Position numbers and translations under genes: made by a program. 64,000 bases of DNA from Pseudobutyrivibrio ruminis (lineage in GTDB: Bacteria; Bacillota; Clostridia; Lachnospirales; Lachnospiraceae): positions 47,896-111,895 of the forward strand of contig SVER01000007.1 of assembly GCA_015057315.1 (NCBI GenBank), in the 5' to 3' direction. Under the pieces are notes generated by a model. That model saw only the letters and a program-made list of their open reading frames with translations. It ran no database searches and was not told the origin of the DNA. Positions 27,539 through 35,633 of the stretch are shown piece after piece. Position 1 is the stretch's first letter; the number at the start of each line of letters is the position of its first letter.

Positions 27539-29164
27539 ATGGATAGTATTTCAGATTACCTTAGATGGTACGGGGAGTTTTCATTCGATGAAAAACCACT
27601 GACGGAGGTGGACAATTTCATACTTTGTAAGCTTACTTATCTGATTTTGACTGATATTAAGATTACAAGCCCTCGAAAATTCAGGGATGTAGTAGCTGAG
27701 GTGAAATCCAAATCTGGCATTCAAGGAACATTTTACGGCAAGGAATTTATAGTGGACCTTGCCGCAGAATCCAAGCGTTTTGGAGATATCTATTTAAGTC
27801 GCCACGTGGATGTATTGGATGAAGCCTTATCTGCTCAGTTTGCCGCCATGACCTTTGATTTAACAGATGAGCTTAGGTTTATTTCATATCGTGGCACTGA
27901 TGATACTATGGCAGGTTGGAAAGAGGACTTCATGATAAGCTTCACTGAAACTGAAGCCCAAAAGAAGGCGCTGGCTTATCTAAAGGATGCTATAGATGGC
28001 AACCATAAGCTTATAGTGGCAGGCCACAGCAAGGGAGCAAACCTGGCGCTATATGCAGCCACTCATTTAGAGGATGAGCTGCAGGACAATGTAAGCTTTG
28101 TATATATGAATGATGGCCCGGGCCTTTGCCCTGAGGTGTGCGATAAGACCTGCGTATCTAAGATAAAGGACAAGGCACTTCGCTTTATTCCAGAGTATTC
28201 AATATTTGGTAAGCTTTTTGAGGAGACTGAAATCCCTCTTAAGATTGTAAAGAGTACAGAAGAAGGGGTAATGCAGCATGATTTATTTACCTGGGGTGTA
28301 GACCATGGCTTGCCGCTTCTTTCAGACAGCAATCACCCTGGCAGTGTGTTTATAAATCAGGTGTTGGATCAGTGGATAGAAAGCTGCAATGATGAAAAAA
28401 GAATCAACTTTGTAAACAATCTTTTTAATTCAATAGATAAGGCAGGCATCAAGACCACTACTCAGGTGGTTCAAAAGGGACCATTTGCAGTTGAAAAGAT
28501 ATTGATAGAGCTGTTGTCTCTTGATAAGAAGACGGTGCGAACCTTTATGAAGCTTCCTATCACAGCAGCTTTGGACAAAGCGCCTGACAGTGAAAAGGCT
28601 ACCAAGATTAAAAAGTCAATTCAGGCTAAGGAATGGCTACCTTATGTAGGAATGCTACTTACCAGTATTCTTTTATTCATAATCCCTGAATATATCCTGC
28701 AGGCGGGCATAAGCCTTGCGCTACTTGCAATCATCGTGTTTGAAGTGATTGTTACGGTAAGGCACTTGATTAAGGCAAAATGGAATCTGCAGGAGGAATC
28801 TGCCAGAGTGTATATTTGCCTTGTGATGCTTGGCATATATGCCATGCTTTTGGTAAAAGAGGATGCCCTGTTTTTAATCGGTAGCGTGGTTATAGGCGTT
28901 TCCTTTTTGGCATGGGCCTATCGCAATGCCATTACATTTAGGAATCTGTGCAACGAGACAGATAAAAAGGAACGCCGTCCTGAGAAGGTGAAGCTTGTGT
29001 TTGAGATAGTTTTTCTTATCATTCTAGCTGGCTTCATACTGATTGCCCCAAAGGACACATTGGCCTGGTACATGGTTTTCCTTGGTGTGGTACTGCTAAT
29101 TGATAGTATTGTGAACCTTGGAATGATATTTCATCGATGCTACACTTCGAAGCGTACTATTTAA
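27539..29164 (+). CDS. DUF2974 (Mbeg1-like) alpha/beta-hydrolase with membrane domain
   Basis: A 541-aa protein. Residues 1-270 match the Mbeg1-like/DUF2974 hydrolase pattern: RFISYRGTDDTMAGWKED-type core and the nucleophile elbow GHSKGANLALYA with Ser as the likely catalytic residue. Residues 345-530 contain about six membrane helices in pairs. Family members are lipase-like and of unknown substrate. The combination suggests a membrane-tethered esterase. It starts right after the upstream terminator with a GGGGTG ribosome site, so its promoter may lie inside or upstream of that hairpin. No partner genes are evident. Confidence 0.85.
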   Translation: MDSISDYLRWYGEFSFDEKPLTEVDNFILCKLTYLILTDIKITSPRKFRDVVAEVKSKSGIQGTFYGKEFIVDLAAESKRFGDIYLSRHVDVLDEALSAQFAAMTFDLTDELRFISYRGTDDTMAGWKEDFMISFTETEAQKKALAYLKDAIDGNHKLIVAGHSKGANLALYAATHLEDELQDNVSFVYMNDGPGLCPEVCDKTCVSKIKDKALRFIPEYSIFGKLFEETEIPLKIVKSTEEGVMQHDLFTWGVDHGLPLLSDSNHPGSVFINQVLDQWIESCNDEKRINFVNNLFNSIDKAGIKTTTQVVQKGPFAVEKILIELLSLDKKTVRTFMKLPITAALDKAPDSEKATKIKKSIQAKEWLPYVGMLLTSILLFIIPEYILQAGISLALLAIIVFEVIVTVRHLIKAKWNLQEESARVYICLVMLGIYAMLLVKEDALFLIGSVVIGVSFLAWAYRNAITFRNLCNETDKKERRPEKVKLVFEIVFLIILAGFILIAPKDTLAWYMVFLGVVLLIDSIVNLGMIFHRCYTSKRTI

Positions 29165-29165
29165 T

Positions 29166-29248
29166 TTTACAAAATTGAATTTTAATGTTATAGTATAAAT
29201 ATAAATTGATTGTTGATTTGACCTAAAGTCAGCTTTAGGTGATACAAT
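29166..29248 (+). promoter_or_regulatory. MerR-type promoter and operator before the DUF3737 gene
   Basis: TTGACC (29218-29223) and TACAAT (29243-29248) are separated by 19 bp, and the palindrome ACCTAAAG-TCAG-CTTTAGGT (29221-29240) fills the spacer. A long spacer with a central palindrome is the hallmark of MerR-family activated promoters. An additional ordinary promoter, TTTACA (29166-29171), 17 bp, TATAGT (29189-29194), lies upstream. No MerR regulator is encoded in the window. Confidence 0.75.
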
Positions 29249-29286
29249 CTTATTGTTTAATAAAGATAAATAGTTCGGAGGTATAT

Positions 29287-30171
29287 ATGAAAGAATATAG
29301 ACAGCAGTTTTTTAAAGGGGAGAGAGCGCTTTATGCAGAGGATGGCGCTAAAATCTATGATTCAATCTTTGATGAAGGAGAATCTCCTTTAAAAGAAAGC
29401 AAGAATATAGAGGTTTACGATTCTCAGTTTAAATGGAAATATCCAATGTGGTACTCCAACAATGTTACTGTTAGAAACTGCAACTGGTTCGAGATGGCTC
29501 GTTCAGGTGTGTGGTACACAAATAATATCAAGGTTTACGATTCATTAATTACTGCACCTAAGAATTTCCGCAGATGCGATGGGGTAACACTTGATAATGT
29601 TGATTTAACCAATGCTGAGGAAACCTTCTGGATGTGTAAGAACATCAAGCTTAAAAATGTCACCGCTAAGGGACATTATTTTGCCATGAATACAGATGGT
29701 ATTGAGATTGATAATCTTCGTCTGGATGGCAATTATTCATTTGACGGAGCCAGCAATATCACTATTCGTAATTCAGTGCTTCTTTCAAAGGATGCCTTCT
29801 GGAACACAGAAAATGTTACTGTATATGATTCATACATTTGTGGTGAATACCTTGGCTGGAATGCGAAGAATCTTACATTTGTAAATTGTACTATCGAAAG
29901 TCTTCAGGGTCTTTGCTACATCGATAATCTTACAATGAAAAACTGCAAGCTTATCAACACTACACTTGCATTTGAGTACGCTAAGAATATCGATGCTGAA
30001 ATCACAAATAAAGTGGACAGCGTATTCAATCCTGAAAGCGGAACTATTACAGCAGAAGAAATCGAAGAGCTTATTGTAGAAAAGGACATGGTTGACCCTG
30101 CTAAGACCAAGATTGTATGTAATGCCATTGGCAAGACAGAAGAAATCGTAGAATGGAGAAGAAATCGTTAA
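29287..30171 (+). CDS. DUF3737 right-handed beta-helix-like protein
   Basis: A 294-aa protein of the DUF3737 family. Many short repeats of the type N-V-T-V-x-D/N-S/C, such as NITIRNSVLL, NVTVYDSYI and NLTMKNCKL, suggest a beta-helix or beta-solenoid of about 20-residue rungs. No signal peptide, so cytoplasmic. Its role is unknown; relatives commonly sit near MerR regulators and stress genes, which fits the MerR-type promoter upstream. ATG 29287 has CGGAGG in front, unlike the longer frame from 29239. It overlaps the next gene by one base (TAATG), so the two are translationally coupled. Confidence 0.88.
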   Translation: MKEYRQQFFKGERALYAEDGAKIYDSIFDEGESPLKESKNIEVYDSQFKWKYPMWYSNNVTVRNCNWFEMARSGVWYTNNIKVYDSLITAPKNFRRCDGVTLDNVDLTNAEETFWMCKNIKLKNVTAKGHYFAMNTDGIEIDNLRLDGNYSFDGASNITIRNSVLLSKDAFWNTENVTVYDSYICGEYLGWNAKNLTFVNCTIESLQGLCYIDNLTMKNCKLINTTLAFEYAKNIDAEITNKVDSVFNPESGTITAEEIEELIVEKDMVDPAKTKIVCNAIGKTEEIVEWRRNR

Positions 30172-31337
30172 TGGGAAAATATGATTTTGACACACCGATA
30201 AACAGGCGTGGCACCGATTCATTAAAGTGGGACGTTAAGGAAAATGAGCTTCCTATGTGGGTGGCAGATATGGATTTTCAGACTGCACCAGAGATTAGGG
30301 AAGCTATTGCAGATAGATTGACACACGGTGTCTTTGGATATTCTGATTTAACAGATGAATGGTATCAGGCATATCAGAATTGGTGGAATAATAGACATGG
30401 GCTTAAGATAGAAAGGGAATGGCTCATCTTTTCAACAGGTGTCATTCCATCTATTTCATCTATTGTACGCAAGCTTACCACACCTAACGAAAAGGTAATC
30501 ATTCAGACACCGGTTTACAATATCTTTTTCAACAGTATTGTGAATAACGGCTGTCGTCCACTGGAAAGCCCTCTTATCTACAAGGATGGCAATTACGAAA
30601 TGGACCTTGAAGACCTGGAAAAGAAGATGGCTGACCCACAGGCTAGCCTTATGATCCTTTGCAATCCTCACAATCCTGTTGGACGCATTTGGAACAGGGA
30701 TGAGCTTGCAAAGGTGGGCGAGCTTGCTAAGAAATATGGTGTTACAGTAATCTCCGATGAAATCCACTGTGATATCACCATCCCAGGCAAATCTTATGTG
30801 CCATTTGCATCAGTATCTGACACCTGCAAGGATGTGAGCATCACCTGCATTGCACCTACTAAGTGCTTTAACATTGCAGGCATGCAGACCTCAGCTGTGG
30901 TTGTGGCTAACCCATTCCTTCGTCACAAGGTATGGCGTGGTCTTAACACAGACGAGGTGGCGGAGCCAAATTCCTTTGCACAGGTAGTTACTGAGGCAGC
31001 CTTCAACAAGGGCGGAAAGTGGCTGGATGAAATGCGTGAATATGTATTTACCAATCGCAAAATTGCTGAGGATTTCATTGAAAAGGAAATCCCTGGCATT
31101 AGCATTGTCCACGGTGAGGCCACATATCTGCTATGGATAGATATTAGCGCCCTTGGCAAAGAAAGTACTGAGGTGGCCACATCCATACGAGCAAACACAG
31201 GTCTCTACATAACTGAAGGCATTGAATACGGCGAAGCCGGCCGCTACTTCCTACGTATGAATGTAGCCTGCACCCGCGCGACACTAATGGACGGGCTACA
31301 CCGCCTGAAGGAAGGCATAAAGCTTGCGGCAGATTAG
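30171..31337 (+). CDS. MalY/PatB-type PLP C-S lyase or aminotransferase
   Basis: A 388-aa fold-type I PLP enzyme. MalY/PatB features are visible: FDTPINRRGTDSLKWD at the start, MWVADMDFQ, NPHNPVGRIW, SDEIHCD and the Schiff-base Lys in TKCFNIAGMQ. The usual reaction is cystathionine beta-elimination giving homocysteine, pyruvate and ammonia. The alternative is an aminotransferase role. ATG 30171 overlaps the DUF3737 stop; GGAGAAG lies about 12 bp upstream. No terminator-like hairpin follows; instead a solo copy of the GCAGACAC repeat fills the gap to the convergent TetR gene. Confidence 0.9.
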   Translation: MGKYDFDTPINRRGTDSLKWDVKENELPMWVADMDFQTAPEIREAIADRLTHGVFGYSDLTDEWYQAYQNWWNNRHGLKIEREWLIFSTGVIPSISSIVRKLTTPNEKVIIQTPVYNIFFNSIVNNGCRPLESPLIYKDGNYEMDLEDLEKKMADPQASLMILCNPHNPVGRIWNRDELAKVGELAKKYGVTVISDEIHCDITIPGKSYVPFASVSDTCKDVSITCIAPTKCFNIAGMQTSAVVVANPFLRHKVWRGLNTDEVAEPNSFAQVVTEAAFNKGGKWLDEMREYVFTNRKIAEDFIEKEIPGISIVHGEATYLLWIDISALGKESTEVATSIRANTGLYITEGIEYGEAGRYFLRMNVACTRATLMDGLHRLKEGIKLAAD

Positions 31338-31350
31338 CCGTAGATATCTC

Positions 31351-31406
31351 GCAGACACTTGTTATATTTAAATAATAGCAGTGACAGCAATATTAGTATT
31401 AATTAT
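31351..31406. repeat. Solo half-copy of the GCAGACAC...AATAGCAG repeat
   Basis: GCAGACACTT (31351-31360), then AATAGCA starting at 31374, then GTGACAGCA and TATTAATT. The same words with the same 23-bp offset form the left arm of the nested palindrome at 61232-61530. It lies at the junction of the convergent MalY and TetR genes. Confidence 0.7.
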
Positions 31407-31981
31407 TTTAATGAGTTTATAGTTGAGGAAGCCAATGTGGTAAGCTGTGCCGCAATAGCTTCCTCATTTTCTTTGTAGCCAGACTTCGCCCAGTAATCAA
31501 TAATTCCTGCGCAGCCTCCTGCAATGTACGCAAAAACCATGCTTTTGTCCATATCAGCATTATCTGGAATACGAGGCATTAGCAGCGTAGAGAATCTAAG
31601 ATATATCAGTCTGGAAATTTTGGCCGTAAAGGTTGATGCTGTAGAGCTTGCAAATAGTCCTGCATTATTATTATCTTCCATGTGGAGTTTTAAATATTTG
31701 AGGACGTCAACGATGAAATCTTTGGCGGTAGTGTCGGTGGCAGAATTGAGCTTTTCTGCCAAATCATTAATGGTTTCTTCCTGCAATTTATCCACCAAAT
31801 CTGCCACATCCAGGTAATGCTTGTAAAATGTGGCTCGATTAATTTCAGCTTTTTCACAAATAGCAGTTACCGTAATTTTATCATAGCTCTTTTCATGTAA
31901 TAGCTCATAAAAGGCAGAACGAATTCGCATTTTTGTATATCTAACTCGTCCGTCTTCTTTTTTAATATTTTTTTCTGACAT
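31403..31981 (-). CDS. TetR/AcrR family transcriptional regulator
   Basis: A 192-aa one-component repressor. The N-terminal HTH is clear: TKMRIRSAFYELLHEKSYDKITV followed by AICEKAEINRATFYKHY. The remaining helices would bind an inducer. The start is taken as ATG at 31979-31981; GAGGT lies 12 bp upstream, and GTG or TTG codons nearer to it are alternatives. It is divergent from a MATE efflux gene, the usual arrangement for a drug-efflux repressor. Candidate operators with CAAYTGTTG occur at 32018-32027 and 32085-32093. Confidence 0.92.
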   Translation of the reverse strand: MSEKNIKKEDGRVRYTKMRIRSAFYELLHEKSYDKITVTAICEKAEINRATFYKHYLDVADLVDKLQEETINDLAEKLNSATDTTAKDFIVDVLKYLKLHMEDNNNAGLFASSTASTFTAKISRLIYLRFSTLLMPRIPDNADMDKSMVFAYIAGGCAGIIDYWAKSGYKENEEAIAAQLTTLASSTINSLK

Positions 31982-32017
31982 AATCAACACTTACCTCTAT
32001 ATCTGTTTAATAAATTT

Positions 32018-32093
32018 CAATTGTTGGAATATTGATGGTTGTAGATACAAAGTTGGCAACCTATAATCCTATTATGATAATAAACAACTGTTG
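32018..32093 (+). promoter_or_regulatory. MATE gene promoter with candidate TetR operators
   Basis: TTGGCA (32053-32058), 17 bp and GATAAT (32076-32081) make a plausible promoter. CAATTGTTG (32018-32026) and the palindromic CAACTGTTG (32085-32093) flank it, the second at the expected transcription start; both are plausible TetR-type binding sites. Confidence 0.55.
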
Positions 32094-32135
32094 AATAACT
32101 TTCAAGTGCTTAATAGCATGAAAGGAGATGAGAAT

Positions 32136-33539
32136 ATGCAAGACAAAAAAATGGAAGTTTTTGAAAGTGAGAATTTGTGGGCATCAATTTTCAAAATGGT
32201 GGTTCCTGCACTGATTGCAATACTTGTCATGTTAATTTACAACATGGCGGATATGATATTTGTGGGGCAGACCGGGGAAACTGCTCAGGTGGCAGCTGTG
32301 TCAGTGGTTGGACCTGTATTTAATATGATAATGGCTGTGGCAATGCTCATATCAGGTGGCGGAACAGTTATTATTTCTAGAGATTTAGGAGCAAAGGACA
32401 CTGAGCATGCCAGAATGGTCTCAAGTCTATGCATCTGGAGCGGAATTATTTTAGGTATTATGGCGGGAGCCTTGATAATTGCCATTAATAATCCCTTGCT
32501 CAAATTTTTAGGAGCGACACCTGATATGGAAGTGTATGCAAAACAGTATATGTTGATTTTGGCAGCAGGAGCACCATTTCTTCTTGTCACAAATATGCTT
32601 GGGCAGGTTCTTAGGGCAGAAGGAGCTGTTAAGGAAGGACTTGTAGGAAATTTGATTGGTACAATGGTAAACATAGTATTAGACCCAATCTTTATTCTAA
32701 AGCTAAATATGGGGGTGGTTGGTGCCGCTATAGCTACAGTAATAGGAAATATGGTTGCTACAATTTACTATGCATACTATATGAAAGAGAAGGCTATAGT
32801 ACTAAATGCCAGGCCAAGTAATGCCATGAAAAAGCCATTATTTATCTTTTCAATTATGGCGTTAGGATTACCAAATGCTGTAGGCACATTGCTTTCCGGT
32901 TTTGCAAATTCATTTGCAAACCAGCTATTATCCAAGTATGGCTCAGATGCAATAGCTGCAAATGCTGCAGCAGGGCGAGTGAATTTGATTATAGTAATGA
33001 TATTGATGGGAATATGTATGGGGGCCCAGCCATTGATGTCCTATAACTATGGGGCAGGTCACAAAAAAAAGCTGGCTGGCGTTATAAAAAGATTAATAGC
33101 GCTGACTGTAAGTACTGGAGCAGTAACAGCAGTGCTTGTTATAGGCATGAGAAGTGCTGTGATTGCATTGTTTTTAAAGGATGCAGCAGTTGCCTCCACT
33201 GCTGAGTCTATTCTAATGATACTGATGATTAGTTCTCCATTTTTAGGATTCTTTTATCTAGGAACCAATTTCTTGCAAGCTACAGGAAAAGCTATGCAGG
33301 CTACGTTGATTTCAGCCTTGCAGAAGGGTGTATTGTTGATACCATCCCTATTCTTATTAGAGTATGTATTTGGCTTCATGGGAATCAGACTGGCCTACGT
33401 TGTAGCAGATTTTGGTGCCATTGTTATTTCATGTATTTTTATGCTGGTTGAGTGGAGAAAAATTAATGTTAATGGGGAATATGAAGTTAAAACAGAAAAG
33501 CTTAATATTAAACAAGTAAAACTAAAAAAGGCAATTTAA
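32136..33539 (+). CDS. MATE family efflux transporter
   Basis: A 467-aa membrane protein with about twelve helices. MATE features include MADMIFVGQTGETAQVAAVSV in helix 1-2 and the GAQPLMSYNYGAG motif in the second half. Transporters of this family export drugs or toxic metabolites using a sodium or proton gradient. ATG 32136 has AAGGAGATGAG before it; the longer frame from 32091 begins at the candidate operator. The divergent TetR gene probably represses it. A dolichol-kinase-like gene follows 22 bp later and may share the transcript. Confidence 0.93.
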   Translation: MQDKKMEVFESENLWASIFKMVVPALIAILVMLIYNMADMIFVGQTGETAQVAAVSVVGPVFNMIMAVAMLISGGGTVIISRDLGAKDTEHARMVSSLCIWSGIILGIMAGALIIAINNPLLKFLGATPDMEVYAKQYMLILAAGAPFLLVTNMLGQVLRAEGAVKEGLVGNLIGTMVNIVLDPIFILKLNMGVVGAAIATVIGNMVATIYYAYYMKEKAIVLNARPSNAMKKPLFIFSIMALGLPNAVGTLLSGFANSFANQLLSKYGSDAIAANAAAGRVNLIIVMILMGICMGAQPLMSYNYGAGHKKKLAGVIKRLIALTVSTGAVTAVLVIGMRSAVIALFLKDAAVASTAESILMILMISSPFLGFFYLGTNFLQATGKAMQATLISALQKGVLLIPSLFLLEYVFGFMGIRLAYVVADFGAIVISCIFMLVEWRKINVNGEYEVKTEKLNIKQVKLKKAI

Positions 33540-33561
33540 AAGGGCAATAAAGGAGAGAAAA

Positions 33562-34284
33562 ATGACTATAGTATTTGATGTTTTAGATGGATTAAAGTAT
33601 TTCTTTATTTATATGTTTTCAGTGGCATTTGTGATTTTTGCTATAAATAAGCTTTGTAATTTGCCAAAAGAGCTATTCAGAAAACTGATTCATTTTGTTT
33701 CTTTTTCATCTGTCATTATAATGATTTATGCAGCAAATGAGTGGATTGCAGCAGCTATAATTCCTGTTGGAGTAATTATAATTAATTATCCAGGATTAAT
33801 CATATCTAGTAAAAACAAAAAATTTACATCTCTTTTGTCCGAAAGAAGGCCTGGAGAATTAAAATCCAGCTTGGTTCAATTGTATGGAACTATGGCAGGG
33901 ATTATAGCAATATGCTGGGGGTTATTCGGAAAGAAGGAACTTGCTATTGCATCAATACTAATGTGGGGGTTTGGTGATGCAGCTGCAGCCTTGATTGGAA
34001 AAAGGTTTGGAAAACACAAGGTCCTCAGATTTAAGAATGTGGATCATAAAAAGAGCTGGGAAGGCACAGCGGCTATGTCCTTTGTTGCTTTTGCATTCGG
34101 ATTGGCAAGCTTGATATTAGTTGGCGATATACCATTTTCTAATTGTCTGGTGGCAGTAATTATTGCCGCACCTCTAGCCGCTATAACTGAGCTTGTAACT
34201 AAAGGAGGCTATGATACAGTGACAGTACCATTAGTCTCAGCTACAGTAATATATATAAGTTATATGGCAATGGGTGTAGCATAA
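33562..34284 (+). CDS. Dolichol/phytol kinase-like CTP-dependent membrane protein
   Basis: A 240-aa membrane protein with about six helices. The segment ILMWGFGDAAAALIGKRFGKHK and the following VDHKKSWEGTAAMS match the CDP-alcohol/dolichol-kinase-type cytidylyltransferase signature, as in SEC59 and VTE5-like proteins. Probable activity is CTP-dependent phosphorylation of a polyprenol or similar lipid alcohol; the substrate is not evident. AAGGAGAG precedes the start. It ends only 4 bp from the convergent AraC gene, with no visible terminator between them. Confidence 0.82.
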   Translation: MTIVFDVLDGLKYFFIYMFSVAFVIFAINKLCNLPKELFRKLIHFVSFSSVIIMIYAANEWIAAAIIPVGVIIINYPGLIISSKNKKFTSLLSERRPGELKSSLVQLYGTMAGIIAICWGLFGKKELAIASILMWGFGDAAAALIGKRFGKHKVLRFKNVDHKKSWEGTAAMSFVAFAFGLASLILVGDIPFSNCLVAVIIAAPLAAITELVTKGGYDTVTVPLVSATVIYISYMAMGVA

Positions 34285-34288
34285 GTTT

Positions 34289-35500
34289 TTAAGGATTCTT
34301 AGGCTTCCTTTTCCTATATTCGCTTGGAGTATCCCCGTAAGTCTTTTTAAAGACCTTTACAAAGTAATTATTATCAGAATATCCTACAAAGCTGCTGATT
34401 TCTCCTACAGGAAGATTTGTTTCCTTTAGGAGAGTGGCAGCTTTTTTGCATCGCATTTTTGCCAAGGTGCTCATGGCGGTTTCGCCTACCTCTGATTTGA
34501 AAATTCTCGAAAAGTGAGACACCGACAAATTTGCAGCGGCTGCAATGTCTTCTATGTTTATTGGTTCACTTAGGTGCAAATCCATGTATTGGATTGCTTT
34601 GACCACATGTTTGGAGTAAGAAGCATATGCTAGGCGGTGCTCTTTTACAGCATTTACCAGCTCAACTATGTAATCGGCTATAATGTTCTGATGAGATTTG
34701 TTATTGTTTACAGAAAATCGTTGTACATATTTTTGAGTAATATTATTTATCGTAATTACGGATAAACCAGATTGCTCTGCAGCTTTTCTGGTAATGGCAA
34801 TTAAAATTGAAAAAGAGGCTGGGGAAAGATAATAGCTGCGCACTTCTTTTGTGGCAAGGGCAGTAAAGGAGTTTTGAGTCATGTCGCTAAAAGCATTGAA
34901 AACATTATCGATATCCCCTAGACGTATTGCATTTAAAAATCTATTTTCTGAGTCATAGCGCCGATAAATTTCACTGTAATTATTTTCTGATAGAATCTTT
35001 TCGTCAAAATTAATATCACTTGTGTCTGCAATAAAACCAGATAGACGGCGGTAATCAAAAGATATAGTGGTATCTTCTAGGGCAGATAATACCTGAGTGA
35101 TTGTGTTTTGGATTTGATTGGTTGTGATTATGTTAAATTTAGTACAGTAAAGTCTAAGCTGCATAACCATAGAGCTTGGTAATTTGTTTTTGATTAATAG
35201 CTCATCCACGGCAGATTCTGAAAACTCACCTTTCGCGTAGGGACCGAGTAGAAATATCTTACTATCAAATATAAAAAAGGAAATACTTATATTTAAGTAA
35301 TCAATAATTTCGTAAAGGACATTGGGCTTGGCTGAGCGGATAAGATAGTGTAGAGCATCTGCTGTGTACATTGGCTGCAGAGTCTTATTGATACAATAGT
35401 TTTCCTCTATGTGTTTTAGGGTCTCATCCATATCGGTACCATCAAATACAGGTATATCAAGAAGATTTGAAATTAGTTTCAAAAATAATTGTGTGTCCAT
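34289..35500 (-). CDS. AraC family transcriptional regulator
   Basis: A 403-aa regulator. The C-terminal 100 residues form the AraC double HTH (INIEDIAAAANLSVSHFSRI, then GEISSFVGYSDNNYFVKVFK and TPSEYRK). The N-terminal 290 residues are a large soluble sensing region of the type found with glycan genes in Clostridia; I do not recognise a specific domain. A GAGG ribosome site precedes the ATG. It is divergent from the sugar transporter and glycoside hydrolase genes, which it very probably activates in response to an imported sugar. Confidence 0.93.
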   Translation of the reverse strand: MDTQLFLKLISNLLDIPVFDGTDMDETLKHIEENYCINKTLQPMYTADALHYLIRSAKPNVLYEIIDYLNISISFFIFDSKIFLLGPYAKGEFSESAVDELLIKNKLPSSMVMQLRLYCTKFNIITTNQIQNTITQVLSALEDTTISFDYRRLSGFIADTSDINFDEKILSENNYSEIYRRYDSENRFLNAIRLGDIDNVFNAFSDMTQNSFTALATKEVRSYYLSPASFSILIAITRKAAEQSGLSVITINNITQKYVQRFSVNNNKSHQNIIADYIVELVNAVKEHRLAYASYSKHVVKAIQYMDLHLSEPINIEDIAAAANLSVSHFSRIFKSEVGETAMSTLAKMRCKKAATLLKETNLPVGEISSFVGYSDNNYFVKVFKKTYGDTPSEYRKRKPKNP

Positions 35501-35540
35501 ATAACCTCATAATAAGATAAAATATTGCTAATAAAGGTAA

Positions 35541-35546
35541 TATAAT
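35541..35546 (+). promoter_or_regulatory. Possible -10 box of the glycan operon
   Basis: TATAAT at 35541-35546 has no good -35 box 17 bp upstream, which would fit an AraC-activated promoter. I could not define the activator site in the 133-bp divergent region. Confidence 0.35.
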
Positions 35547-35633
35547 TCTATCACAGAATATTCCTACATGCTACTATATTGTCACAAAGAAAGCTTTCTA
35601 CCATTTAGTTATTTATTTCGAAAGGGGTTTATA

